Origin: Roseiarcus sp963835215
GTDB lineage: Bacteria; Pseudomonadota; Alphaproteobacteria; Rhizobiales; Beijerinckiaceae
Length of the DNA stretch: 64,000 bases
NCBI GenBank assembly: GCA_963835215.1
Contig: CAWIES010000004.1
Location: 620,001-684,000, forward strand
Direction of reading: 5' to 3'
The stretch's first letter is position 1. Every line of letters starts with the position of its first letter. Of the stretch, positions 16,547 to 25,275 are shown in pieces. The notes beneath the pieces were generated by a model. The model saw nothing but the letters and a program-made list of their open reading frames with translations. It was not told the origin of the DNA and did no database searches. The position numbers and the translations under genes were made by a program.

Positions 16547-17683
16547 ATGTTGATTGGGGTGGCCGCGGAAAAGGATCCGCAGGAGACGCGCGTCGCCGCG
16601 AGCCCGGAGACAGTGAAGAAATTCATCGCTCTGGGCGCTGACGTCGTGATCGAGAGCGGCGCGGGAACGACTGCCGGCGTCCCCGACGCCGACTTTGCCG
16701 CCGCCGGCGCGAAAATCGCCTCCGCCGCCGAGGCGCTCGGCGCCGACATTGTCCTGAAGGTGCGGCGCCCGAACGAAGCCGAGATCGGCAAGATCAAAAG
16801 CGGCGCGATCGTCGTCTCGATCATGGACCCTTACGGCGCCGATCAGGCGCTGGCGGCGCTCGCCGGCGCGGGCCTTGCCGCCTTCGCCATGGAGCTGATG
16901 CCGCGCATCACCCGCGCCCAGTCGATGGACGTGCTCTCCAGCCAAGCCAATCTCGCCGGCTATCGGGCGGTGATCGACGCCACGGCCGAATACGGGCGCG
17001 CGTTGCCGATGATGATGACGCCCGCCGGCACTGTGCCTGCCGCCAGGGTGTTCATCATGGGCGTCGGCGTCGCCGGCCTGCAGGCGATCGCCACCGCCCG
17101 CCGGTTGGGCGCGATCGTGACCGCGACCGACGTGCGCCCCGCCACCAAGGAACAAGTCGAATCGCTCGGCGCCAAGTTCGTCGCGGTCGAGGATGACGAG
17201 TTCAAGCAGGCCGAGACCTCCGGCGGTTACGCGAAGGAAATGTCCGACGCTTACAAGGCCAAGCAGGCGGCGCTGGTCGCCGGGCACATCGCCAAGCAGG
17301 ATATCGTCGTCACCACGGCGCTGATCCCCGGCCGCCCCGCCCCACGCCTGGTCAGCGCCGAGATGGTGGCGTCGATGCGCCCGGGCTCGGTGATCGTGGA
17401 TCTCGCGGTCGAGCGCGGCGGCAATTGCGCATTGGCGCGCGCTGGCGAAGTCGTCGTCAGCGACAATGGCGTGCGCGTCGTCGGCAATTCCAACGTCACG
17501 CGGCTCGCCGCCACCGCCTCCGCCCTCTACGCGCGCAATCTCTACGCCTTCGTCGAGACGCTGATCGACAAGCCGGCCAAGGCGATTGCGGTCAATTGGG
17601 ACGACGAACTGGTCAAGGCGACGCTGCTGACCCGTGAGGGCAAGATCGTCCACCACGCTTTCGCGCCCAAGGCGCCGGCATGA
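16547..17683 (+). CDS. pntAA: NAD(P) transhydrogenase subunit alpha 1 (PntAA)
   Basis: 378 residues, soluble NAD(H)-binding domain I of the proton-translocating transhydrogenase. It starts MLIGVAAEKDPQETRVAASPETVKKF and contains RAQSMDVLSSQANLAGYRAV and the Rossmann segment RVFIMGVGVAGLQAIATARRLGA. The enzyme uses the proton gradient to reduce NADP+ with NADH. First of three consecutive subunit genes in the split alphaproteobacterial arrangement. Confidence 0.96.
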   Translation: MLIGVAAEKDPQETRVAASPETVKKFIALGADVVIESGAGTTAGVPDADFAAAGAKIASAAEALGADIVLKVRRPNEAEIGKIKSGAIVVSIMDPYGADQALAALAGAGLAAFAMELMPRITRAQSMDVLSSQANLAGYRAVIDATAEYGRALPMMMTPAGTVPAARVFIMGVGVAGLQAIATARRLGAIVTATDVRPATKEQVESLGAKFVAVEDDEFKQAETSGGYAKEMSDAYKAKQAALVAGHIAKQDIVVTTALIPGRPAPRLVSAEMVASMRPGSVIVDLAVERGGNCALARAGEVVVSDNGVRVVGNSNVTRLAATASALYARNLYAFVETLIDKPAKAIAVNWDDELVKATLLTREGKIVHHAFAPKAPA

Positions 17684-17720
17684 CCGGCTCTTTTGATGCT
17701 CGCGCCCCTATGAGGATGTG

Positions 17721-18143
17721 ATGGACAATCTCGACGCCACCATCGCCAAGCTGAAGGCCGCCGCCGACGCGACGCAGGAGGCGGCGCAGGCCGCCCAAAG
17801 CTACGCCGACCAACTCGCCGCCGCCGGCCACGCCGCGACCGGGGGCGCGGTCGATCCGTTCGTCTTTCGTCTGGCGATCTTCGCCCTCGCCGTGTTCGTC
17901 GGCTACTACGTCGTCTGGTCGGTGACCCCCGCGCTGCATACGCCGCTGATGTCGGTGACCAATGCGATCTCGTCGGTGATCGTCGTCGGCGCGCTGTTGT
18001 CGGTCGGCGTCGCCGCCGTCGACAGCGGCTCGATGGTCGCGCGGGTCGTCGGCTTCGTCGCGCTCATCCTCGCCTCGGTCAACATCTTCGGCGGCTTTCT
18101 GGTCACTGAGCGCATGCTCGCCATGTACAAGAAGAAGGGCTGA
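17721..18143 (+). CDS. pntAB: NAD(P) transhydrogenase subunit alpha 2 (PntAB)
   Basis: 140 residues. A hydrophilic helical N-terminus (ATIAKLKAAADATQEAAQAAQSYADQL) is followed by the first membrane helices of domain II (YYVVWSVTPALHTPLMSVTNAISSVIVVGAL), including the strongly conserved HTPLMSVTNAIS motif. I chose the ATG at 17721; a GTG one codon earlier is in frame. It lies between pntAA and pntB and is needed to complete the proton channel. Confidence 0.95.
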   Translation: MDNLDATIAKLKAAADATQEAAQAAQSYADQLAAAGHAATGGAVDPFVFRLAIFALAVFVGYYVVWSVTPALHTPLMSVTNAISSVIVVGALLSVGVAAVDSGSMVARVVGFVALILASVNIFGGFLVTERMLAMYKKKG

Positions 18144-18148
18144 GCGCC

Positions 18149-19549
18149 GTGAACGCCAACCTCGCCGCCCTCCTCTATCTCATCGCTGGCGTTCTCTTCA
18201 TCCTCGCGCTGCGCGGGCTCTCGTCGCCGGCGACCTCGCGCCAGGGCAATCGTTTCGGCATGATCGGCATGGCGATCGCCGTCGTGACGACCTTGGCGCT
18301 GCGCCCGCCCTCGAGCGGCCTCGCCTGGCTGCTGGTCGTGCTCGGCTTCGCCATCGGCGGGGGCATCGGCGCCTGGCGCGCGCGCACCGTGCAGATGACG
18401 GCGATGCCGCAACTGGTCGCGATGTTCCATTCGCTGGTCGGCCTCGCCGCGGTGCTGGTCGCCGCCGGCGCGCTCTATGCGCCCGACGCCTTCGGCATCG
18501 CCGAGAACGGCGCCATCCATCCGGCGAGCACGATCGAAATGTCGCTCGGCCTCGCGATCGGCGCCCTCACCTTCACCGGCTCGATCATCGCCTTCCTCAA
18601 GCTCGACGGGCGCATGTCGGGCGCGCCGATCATGCTGCCGCAGCGCCATACGCTCAACTTGGCGCTGGGCGTCGGCTTGGTCGTGCTGATCGCGTTGTTC
18701 TTCATCACCCAGTCGCCGATCGCCTTCTGGCTGATCGCCGCCGTGTCGCTGACGCTCGGCGTGACGATGATCATTCCGATCGGCGGCGCCGACATGCCGG
18801 TCGTCATTTCGATGCTCAATTCTTACTCCGGCTGGGCGGCGGCGGGCATCGGCTTCACGCTCGGCAATCTGGCGCTGATCATCACTGGCGCGCTGGTCGG
18901 CTCGTCGGGCGCGATCCTGTCCTACATCATGTGCAAGGGCATGAATCGCTCGTTCGTCTCGGTCATCCTCGGCGGCTTTGGCGGCGAGACGACGGCCGCA
19001 GTCGCCGGCAAGGAGACGCGCCCGGTCAAGCAGGGCTCGGCTGACGACGCAGCGTTCATGATGATGAACGCCTCGAAGGTGATCATCGTGCCGGGTTACG
19101 GCATGGCGGTCGCGCAGGCGCAGCACTCGCTACGCGAGATGGCCGACGTTCTCAAGAAGAACGGCGTCGAGGTGAAATACGCGATCCACCCCGTCGCCGG
19201 CCGCATGCCCGGGCACATGAACGTGCTGCTTGCCGAAGCGAGCGTGCCCTACGACGAAGTGTTCGAACTCGACGACATCAACAGCGAGTTCGCGCAGACC
19301 GACGTCGCCTATGTCATCGGCGCCAACGACGTCACCAACCCCTCGGCCAAAACCGACCCGAAGTCGCCGATCTTCGGCATGCCGGTGCTCGACGTCGAGA
19401 AAGCGAAGACCGTCCTATTCATCAAGCGCGGCATGGGCTCGGGCTACGCCGGCGTCGAGAACGAGCTGTTCTTTCGCGACAACACGCTGATGCTGTTCGG
19501 CGACGCCAAGAAGATGACCGACGCGATCGTCAAGGCGATGGCGCATTGA
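18149..19549 (+). CDS. pntB: NAD(P) transhydrogenase subunit beta (PntB)
   Basis: 466 residues. The N-terminal ~270 residues contain the remaining membrane helices (MTAMPQLVAMFHSLVGLAAVLVA; ISMLNSYSGWAAAGIGFTLGN). The C-terminal NADP(H)-binding domain III has the signatures IIVPGYGMAVAQAQHSLREM, HPVAGRMPGHMNVLLAEA and VIGANDVTNPSA. Starts with GTG, five bases after pntAB. Completes the Pnt operon. Confidence 0.96.
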   Translation: MNANLAALLYLIAGVLFILALRGLSSPATSRQGNRFGMIGMAIAVVTTLALRPPSSGLAWLLVVLGFAIGGGIGAWRARTVQMTAMPQLVAMFHSLVGLAAVLVAAGALYAPDAFGIAENGAIHPASTIEMSLGLAIGALTFTGSIIAFLKLDGRMSGAPIMLPQRHTLNLALGVGLVVLIALFFITQSPIAFWLIAAVSLTLGVTMIIPIGGADMPVVISMLNSYSGWAAAGIGFTLGNLALIITGALVGSSGAILSYIMCKGMNRSFVSVILGGFGGETTAAVAGKETRPVKQGSADDAAFMMMNASKVIIVPGYGMAVAQAQHSLREMADVLKKNGVEVKYAIHPVAGRMPGHMNVLLAEASVPYDEVFELDDINSEFAQTDVAYVIGANDVTNPSAKTDPKSPIFGMPVLDVEKAKTVLFIKRGMGSGYAGVENELFFRDNTLMLFGDAKKMTDAIVKAMAH

Positions 19550-19564
19550 GGGAGCAGCCGACGT

Positions 19565-20494
19565 TTGACCGAAATCGGCTTCGAGACGCTCGGCCTTTTT
19601 GAGGCGCGGCACACCGGGTTTCTGCAAACGATCGCGCATCTGCGCCCACGGTTGCATCGCTACTGCGCTCGCATGACCGGCTCGTCTCTCGACGGCGAAG
19701 ACGTCATGCAAGAAGCGTTGTTCGACGCCTACCGCAAACTGGACGCCTTTGACGACAGCCGACCGCTTAGCCCCTGGTTGTTTCGGATCGCGCACAATCA
19801 CTGCATCGATTTTCTGCGCCGTCGCAGGGTTCGCAGTGAGGCCGAGGCGAGCGCCGCCAAGCCCGATCTGGTTCAGCCAATTGATCCTCCCGGCCGCGCG
19901 ATCGACCGGGCCGTCGAGCGCCTCGTGATTGCCCTGCCCCCTAAAGAGCGCGCCTGCGTCTTGCTGAAGGACATTTTCGACTATTCGCTCGAGGAAGTCG
20001 CCGAGCTCGTCGACTCGACGGTCGGCGGCGTCAAAGCTGCCCTCAACCGCGGACGGGGTAAGTTGGCGGCCCTGCCGATCGCGACCCCCCGGCTGCAGGC
20101 GGCCGACGCGGAACTCCTGGAGTTATTGCGGCTCTACGTCGATCGGTTCAATCGGCGCGATTGGGACGGCGTGCGCGAACTTGCCAGCGCCGACGCCCGT
20201 CTGCGCGTCGCTGACTGCTTCGCCGGACGCCTCGCCGGCTCGCCCTACTTCATCGAATATGAGCAACCGATCATCCCCTGGCGAATGGCGGTCGGAACGC
20301 TCGATGGCGAACCCGTCGTGATTATCCTGCGCGACGACATTCAGGATTTGACGCCCTTCTCGGTCATCCGCCTCGACACGGCCGACGGTCGCATCGTGCG
20401 GCTCGCCGACTACATCAAGTGTCCGTGGGTTATCGAAGCCGCCGCCTCCATCGCCGTCTGGAACGCGTCCGCAGCCCTGGCGCTGACGGCCTGA
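19565..20494 (+). CDS. ECF-type sigma factor with C-terminal extension
   Basis: 309 residues. Regions sigma-2 (HRYCARMTGSSLDGEDVMQEALFDAYRKLD, WLFRIAHNHCIDFLRRRR) and sigma-4 (ERLVIALPPKERACVLLKDIFDYSLEEVAELVDSTVGGVKAALNRGR) are clear. The last ~120 residues form an added domain like the SnoaL-type extensions that regulate some ECF sigmas without an anti-sigma factor (LRLYVDRFNRRDWDGVRELASADARLRV). Starts with TTG at 19565, preceded by GGGAG, 15 bases after pntB. Target genes unknown. Confidence 0.83.
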   Translation: MTEIGFETLGLFEARHTGFLQTIAHLRPRLHRYCARMTGSSLDGEDVMQEALFDAYRKLDAFDDSRPLSPWLFRIAHNHCIDFLRRRRVRSEAEASAAKPDLVQPIDPPGRAIDRAVERLVIALPPKERACVLLKDIFDYSLEEVAELVDSTVGGVKAALNRGRGKLAALPIATPRLQAADAELLELLRLYVDRFNRRDWDGVRELASADARLRVADCFAGRLAGSPYFIEYEQPIIPWRMAVGTLDGEPVVIILRDDIQDLTPFSVIRLDTADGRIVRLADYIKCPWVIEAAASIAVWNASAALALTA

Positions 20495-20607
20495 CGGGCC
20501 AAGGCCTCACGTATCTCGCAGCGCTCCGCAAACGTATTAGGAGCGCAATCGTCCCGGCGGGCTCGCCCCATCGCGGCGAACATCACGAGCAATGCGAGGC
20601 TCCACTC

Positions 20608-21030
20608 ATGACGCTGAAGACTTACTCCGGCAGCTGCCACTGCGGCGCGGTTCGATTCGAAGCCGACGTCGACATCGCGACGGGAACGATAAAGTGCAAC
20701 TGCTCAAGCTGCACCAAGGCGCGCTCCTGGCTGATCTTCGCGCCGGCCGACCGCTTTCGTTGCGTCGCGGGCGAGGAATCGCAGGCTGACTATCAATGGA
20801 CGCCGCCCGGTCGCGAAGGACCGACAATTGAATTCCACTTCTGCAAGAATTGCGGCATCCGCTTGCCCGCGCGCGGGCTGCTCGAAGCCATGGGCGGCGC
20901 CTTCTACGCCGTCCAAGTTCAGCTACTCGACAATGTCGATCTCGAGGAGCTGGCGGCGGCGCCGATCAACTATGTGGACGGTCGCCACGACCATTATGAC
21001 CGCCCGCCCGCCGATACGCGTTTCCTGTGA
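20608..21030 (+). CDS. GFA (CENP-V) family zinc protein
   Basis: 140 residues of the Gfa-like family, named after a proposed glutathione-dependent formaldehyde-activating enzyme. Zinc-binding cysteines are arranged as GSCHCGAVRFEA, KCNCSSCTKA and FCKNCGIRLPARG. Starts at 20608 after the sigma factor gene and may be co-transcribed with it. Formaldehyde handling would suit a C1-metabolising relative but is not proven by the domain, which occurs in many proteins of unknown function. Confidence 0.85.
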   Translation: MTLKTYSGSCHCGAVRFEADVDIATGTIKCNCSSCTKARSWLIFAPADRFRCVAGEESQADYQWTPPGREGPTIEFHFCKNCGIRLPARGLLEAMGGAFYAVQVQLLDNVDLEELAAAPINYVDGRHDHYDRPPADTRFL

Positions 21031-21049
21031 AGCGCCGCTGTGCGCCAAG

Positions 21050-21193
21050 CGCGCCCCCTCCCCCCTTGTGGGGGAGCGTTTTGGGGAGGGGGGTCGAACA
21101 GGCCCATCCAATTGGCGGGGATTCGCTTCACTAAGCAGCGTCTGCGCGACCCCCCCACCCTCGCCCTCCCCCACAAGGGGGGAGGGAATAAGG
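21050..21193. repeat. MITE-like inverted repeat pair
   Basis: About 144 bp with inverted arms: CCCTCCCCCCTTGTGGGGGA at the left and TCCCCCACAAGGGGGGAGGG at the right. Each arm also carries its own G/C-run palindrome. The centre contains CCATCCAATTGG. No ORF. It lies just after the GFA gene. Confidence 0.7.
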
Positions 21194-21282
21194 GCGGCGC
21201 GGTCGCAGCAGTGGCCGCAGGAATCGTGGGGCGAAATCCGTGCACAGACCCCGCCCGCCACACCCGATCGCGCGCGGCTCCC

Positions 21283-21352
21283 TTAAGCCGAGCCGAGCCT
21301 CTGCAGGCCGGCTTTGGCGTCTTTGCTTTTGGGCGCGACCATCGTCGCGCGC
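21283..21352 (-). repeat. Duplicated 3' end of the neighbouring TPR gene
   Basis: Read on the minus strand this encodes MVAPKSKDAKAGLQRLGSA-stop, nearly the same as the true end of the TPR protein (MVAPNNRDAKAGLQRLGSA-stop at 22094-22163). The two ~70-bp copies are in direct orientation and flank the ankyrin gene. No start or complete ORF goes with this fragment. Confidence 0.82.
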
Positions 21353-21357
21353 GGGCG

Positions 21358-22005
21358 TTAGTCGCGCGACGTCGCTCGCTCAAGGCGGCGCTTGGCGTCG
21401 GCCAGCCGATCGATCAGGGTCTTGGGCAACCGGCGGGCGCGTGCGATGTCGACGGCGTCTCGACCTTGATCGTCCGCGATCGCGGGATTTGCACCCGCCG
21501 CGATCAGCAGATCGAGGGTCTTCAACCGTTTGAGGCGAGCCGCATAGAAGATCGGCGTTTCGCCATGGGCCCTCAGATCGAGCCTTGGCCTATTTTTCAG
21601 CAACTCGCGGCACAACGCTTCGTCGTCTCGCCAAACAACCGCCCACAGCGAGTAGCTCGGGTCGGCGCCCAGGCTCAAGAGAAACTGCACAAGCGGGAAA
21701 TTCTCGCCCCGCGCGACCGCATACCAAAGTGGATTGGCCCGAAAGTCGCCTTCGTCCTCGTCCATGGGAGCTTCGGCATTCAGGTCGGCGCCGGCTTTGA
21801 GAAGCGCGGCAACCGTTCTCAAGCCCGCGGGCTCGCCGGTCGTCGGACTGCTTGGCTTCACAGCGCACGCCAGATGCAACGCCGTGCGCCCCTTCGAATC
21901 CGTGGCCTGCGCGAGATCCGGCGACGCAGCGAGCAGCGCCTCCACCGCCGCCGCATTCCGAAGTTTGACGGCGTCGAAAAGCGCGGTTTTGGAGGGCGGT
22001 TTCAT
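21358..22005 (-). CDS. Ankyrin-repeat protein
   Basis: 215 residues from the ATG at 22005 (MKPPSKTALFDAVKLRNAAAVEALL). Ankyrin repeats are visible as KGRTALHLACAVK...LRTVAALLKAGADLNAEA, ANPLWYAVARGENFPLVQFLLSLGADPS, and HGETPIFYAARLKRLKTLDLLIAAGANPAIADDQGRDAVDIA. No signal peptide or membrane segment, so probably cytoplasmic protein binding. It lies between two direct copies of the end of the upstream TPR gene, a sign that it was inserted or duplicated into this site. Confidence 0.85.
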   Translation of the reverse strand: MKPPSKTALFDAVKLRNAAAVEALLAASPDLAQATDSKGRTALHLACAVKPSSPTTGEPAGLRTVAALLKAGADLNAEAPMDEDEGDFRANPLWYAVARGENFPLVQFLLSLGADPSYSLWAVVWRDDEALCRELLKNRPRLDLRAHGETPIFYAARLKRLKTLDLLIAAGANPAIADDQGRDAVDIARARRLPKTLIDRLADAKRRLERATSRD

Positions 22006-22093
22006 TGCGCTTCCGGGAAGGACCGCCATGATGCGGCGCTTATGGAGCGGGTTTCGAAGGCGCGCCCGCGAGCGCGCTCTTCGAGCGATCCGC

Positions 22094-22951
22094 TTACGCC
22101 GAGCCGAGCCTCTGCAGCCCGGCCTTCGCGTCTCTGTTGTTGGGCGCGACCATGGTCGCGCGCTGGTAGGACTCGACCGCCTTGGGCTTGTTGCCAAGCT
22201 TCTCGTAGGCAAGACCCAGCCCGGCCCATGCCTCGGCGTTGTTGGAATCGACGTTGAGCGCGGCATTGAAGTCGTCGACCGCCTGATCGTATTTGCCGGT
22301 GGCGATCAGGCTCTGGCCGCGCGCCTGGTAGGGCGCGCCGGCGAACGGGTCACGGTCGATGGCGTTGTTGAAGTCGGTGATCGCCAAGTCCTGATTGCCC
22401 TGGCGCTGATAGATCAGCCCGCGCGCGTGATAGGCCTGCGCGCCCTCGGGATTGAGCCGGATCGCCGCGTCGAGGTCGGCCATCGCGTCGGGCAGGTTGT
22501 TCTGGGCCCTGAGCAGGTTGCCACGCCCGAGATAGGCTGCGGCGTCGTTGGGATTGACGACGATGGCGGCGTTGAAATCGGCGAGCGCCGGGCCGTCCTT
22601 GCCCATCTGGCGATAGGCGAGCGCGCGATTGGTGTAGGCGGCGCCGAACTTCGGATCGATCTGCACCGCTTTGGTGAAATCGTCGATCGCGTTCTGGTAG
22701 CGCCCGCTCTTGGCGTAGGCGATGCCGCGCGTGTTGTAGGCGACCGAGTCGCCGGGATTGCGGGTGATGACGTCGGAGAGCGAGGCGATGTTGCCGGCGC
22801 TGGCCCCGGAATTGTCGGCGTCGACCTCGGCGACCTTGCTCGGCCCGCCTGACAACGGCCCGAGCGTCTCGCTGCAAGCCGAAAGCGCAAAGGCCGACAG
22901 CGCCACGACCGTCAAGGCCGTCCAGTTCGGGGATCGCGCCCAAATCCGCAT
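22094..22951 (-). CDS. TPR-repeat lipoprotein
   Basis: 285 residues. A signal peptide ends in the lipobox LSAC, with Cys26 as the probable lipidated residue, so it is likely membrane-anchored in the periplasm. About six 34-residue TPR units follow (for example AYNTRGIAYAKSGRYQNAIDDFTKAVQIDPK and AYLGRGNLLRAQNNLPDAMADLDAAIRLNPE). Similar lipoproteins act as scaffolds in envelope assembly. The 3' end is duplicated downstream of the ankyrin gene. Confidence 0.9.
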   Translation of the reverse strand: MRIWARSPNWTALTVVALSAFALSACSETLGPLSGGPSKVAEVDADNSGASAGNIASLSDVITRNPGDSVAYNTRGIAYAKSGRYQNAIDDFTKAVQIDPKFGAAYTNRALAYRQMGKDGPALADFNAAIVVNPNDAAAYLGRGNLLRAQNNLPDAMADLDAAIRLNPEGAQAYHARGLIYQRQGNQDLAITDFNNAIDRDPFAGAPYQARGQSLIATGKYDQAVDDFNAALNVDSNNAEAWAGLGLAYEKLGNKPKAVESYQRATMVAPNNRDAKAGLQRLGSA

Positions 22952-23054
22952 GATCCGCCAACCTCCGCCCGCCGCGTTACGACGGAATGACCAAAAGCCC
23001 CTGCCCCAGTCTCGCGCGAACCCCGGCCCCTCGCCGTAGGTCCGCTAAGGCGGA

Positions 23055-23312
23055 TCAGCCCGCGGTGCGCGGCGCGCCCGGCGCCGGCTTCGGCTTCATC
23101 GGCAACAGACCTTCGCGCTGCAACTTCTTGCGCGCCAGCTTGCGAGCGCGGCGCACGGCCTCGGCCTTTTCGCGGGCGCGCTTCTCGGAGGGCTTCTCGT
23201 AATGTCCGCGAAGCTTCATTTCGCGGAAAATGCCCTCGCGCTGCATCTTTTTCTTGAGCGCTTTGAGGGCCTGGTCGACGTTGTTGTCGCGGACGAGAAC
23301 TTGCACGGGCAT
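23055..23312 (-). CDS. rpsU: 30S ribosomal protein S21
   Basis: 85 residues: MPVQVLVRDNNVDQALKALK, the conserved KKKMQREGIFREMKLRGHYEKPSEKR, and a basic C-terminal extension typical of Rhizobiales. The start at 23312 is within an open frame that continues upstream without meaning. A small GGGGC-GCCA-GCCCC hairpin lies 13-27 bases upstream, and AGGA is too close to the ATG to be a normal ribosome binding site. Confidence 0.95.
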   Translation of the reverse strand: MPVQVLVRDNNVDQALKALKKKMQREGIFREMKLRGHYEKPSEKRAREKAEAVRRARKLARKKLQREGLLPMKPKPAPGAPRTAG

Positions 23313-23421
23313 TCCTATGTTGAAGGGGCGCCAGCCCCAACGATGACTGCGATATGCAAAACGCCTGCAAGCAAAGAAAGTTGCAAAAGCTCTGCGCAAA
23401 ACAAGAGCGGAAGACAAGAGA

Positions 23422-23449
23422 GGCGCGCCGCATCGACACGCGGCGCGCC
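23422..23449 (-). terminator. Hairpin between purK and rpsU
   Basis: Perfect 10-bp stem GGCGCGCCGC / GCGGCGCGCC with an 8-base loop, followed on the minus strand by TCTCTTGTCTT. It lies about 45 bases past the purK stop. The T tract is weak, so it may be a pause or a partial terminator. Confidence 0.55.
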
Positions 23450-23494
23450 CACATGTCGGCTGCCTAGCAAAAATCGCCCTGCTTGTCCAGCCGT

Positions 23495-24593
23495 TCAGGC
23501 CCGCCGCGCGGGCTCGGGAAACACCCGCGTTACATGGCCCATTTTGCGCCCCGGGCGCGCCTCCAGCTTGCCGTAGAGATGTAGCGACAGCTCCGGCTGG
23601 GCGAGGATGTCGCGCCATTCCTCGGCCTCCTCGCCGATCAGGTTCTGCATTTCGATCCGTCCGCGCCGCGCCGCATCGCCGAGCGGCCAGCCGGCGATCG
23701 CGCGAATATGCTGTTCGAACTGCGAGGTCTGCGCGCCCTCGATCGTCCAATGGCCGGAATTGTGGACGCGTGGAGCGATTTCGTTGACCAGCAGCGTCTC
23801 GCCGCCCGCCGCGTCGCGGGCGACGAACAGCTCGACCGCCAGCACGCCGACATAGTCGAGCGCCGCCAGCGCTTTGGCCGCCAGCGTCTTGGCCGCCGCC
23901 TCGACCTCGGGGCCGACCCGCGCCGGCACATGGGTGCGGGCGAGAATATGTCGATCGTGTTCGTTTTCGCACAGATCGAAAGCGACGATCGCGCCCTCCA
24001 GGCTGCGCGCCGCGACCACCGAGGCTTCGCACTCGAAGGCGACGAAGCCTTCGAGGATCATCGGGCCGCCGCCAAGATCGCGATGAAGCGCCTCGAGATC
24101 GGAGCCCTCGCGGATCATCGCCTGGCCCTTGCCGTCATAGCCGAAGCGCCGCGTTTTCAGCACCGCCGGGCGGCCGAGTCTCGGCGAGCGCCGCGGGCGA
24201 GCGCCGCCGGCGTCGTCGATCCGGCGGAAGGGCGCGGTGGCGAGGCCGAGATCGTTGAGGAAGGTCTTTTCGGCGAGACGGTCCTGGCGTCACCGCCAGC
24301 GCGCGCGCGCCCGGGCGCACGGGCTTGCGGCGCGCGAGAAACTCGACGCAGGCGATCGGCACGTTCTCGAATTCATAGGTGATCGACATCGACCGCCTCG
24401 GCAAAGCGGACGAGCGCCGCCTCGTCGTCGAAGCGGCGATGGTGCGCTCGCTCGCCGCGTCATAGGCCGGCGCCTCGCGTTCGGGCGCGTAGATGTGGCA
24501 GCGCAGGCCGAGCTTGAGCGCCGCCATCGCCAGCATGCGGCCGAGCTGGCCGCAGCCGAGAATGCCGATCGTCGCGCCGGGGGCGAGGATCAT
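23495..24593 (-). CDS. purK: N5-carboxyaminoimidazole ribonucleotide synthase, frame-disrupted
   Basis: ATP-grasp enzyme of purine synthesis that makes N5-CAIR from AIR, bicarbonate and ATP. It starts MILAPGATIGILGCGQLGRM, continues through ITYEFENVPIACVEFLARR, and the intact second half carries RRFGYDGKGQAMI, CEASVVAARSLEG, VLAVELFVARDAAGGETLLVNEIAPRVHNSGHWTIEGAQTSQFEQH. Between 24440 and 24180 the frame changes several times through one-base differences (for example an extra C in LAVT-QDRLAEK and an extra A in LAE-LGRPAVL). Probably intact in the organism. Directly downstream of purE. Confidence 0.92.
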
Positions 24594-25098
24594 CCTGGCG
24601 TCGCCGTCGCTGGGGAATTCAGCGACCGTCGCGCTGCGCGCCGCACGCCACGCTTCGAGCCGCTCGGCGAGTTCGGGATCGGCGAGCGCGAGCACGGCGG
24701 CGGCGAGCAGCGCGGCGTTGATCGCGCCGGCGGCGCCGATCGCCAGCGTGCCGACCGGCACGCCGGCCGGCATCTGCACGATCGACAGCAGGCTGTCCTG
24801 GCCGGCGAGCGCCTGCGGCTCTCGATCGGCACGCCGAGCACCGGCAGCGTCGTGAAAGCGGCCGTCATGCCGGGCAGATGGGCGGCCCCGCCGGCCCCGG
24901 CGATGATGACCTTGAAGCCGGCCGCCTTGCGCGCCCTTGGCGAAGGCGACCAGCCGGTCCGGGCGTGCGGTGGGCCGAGACGATGCGCGCCTCGTAGCCG
25001 ACGTCGAGCTCGTCGAGCGTCTCGGCGGCGCGCCGCATGGTCGCCCAGTCGGACTGGCTGCCCATGATGATGGCGACGGACTTGGAAGTTGCGTTCAC
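24590..25098 (-). CDS. purE: N5-carboxyaminoimidazole ribonucleotide mutase, frame-disrupted
   Basis: Converts N5-CAIR to CAIR. It starts with GTG at 25098 (VNATSKSVAIIMGSQSDWAT), followed by the conserved EARIVSAHRTP and later MTAAFTTLPVLGVPIESR and IVQMPAGVPVGTLAIGAAGAINAALLAA. Apparent one-base insertions near 24970 and 24930 and a further shift near 24810 break the frame. As read, the end runs straight into purK with no stop; removing one C near 24597 gives a TGA overlapping the purK ATG, the usual purEK layout. Confidence 0.9.
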
Positions 25099-25275
25099 GC
25101 GGCCCCGCCAGCGTAAGAAGGCCAAGACAACTGGGCTGCGCTTAGCGGAAGCGCGCGCCGCAAGCAAGGCTGCTCTAGGGGCGCCCCGCAGGGCCTCAGG
25201 GTCCTCGCCGCTCGCGAGCCGGCCGACCCGTCATCGCAGATCGAGCACGCGTCAGCGCCGCGCTCGGCGCCTGCG

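Noticed and set aside
23055..24032. A 325-codon frame that contains S21 at its end, suggesting a long S21 fusion.
   Set aside because: The upstream part is the antisense-phase shadow of purK and the intergenic hairpin. S21 has its own conserved start at 23312.
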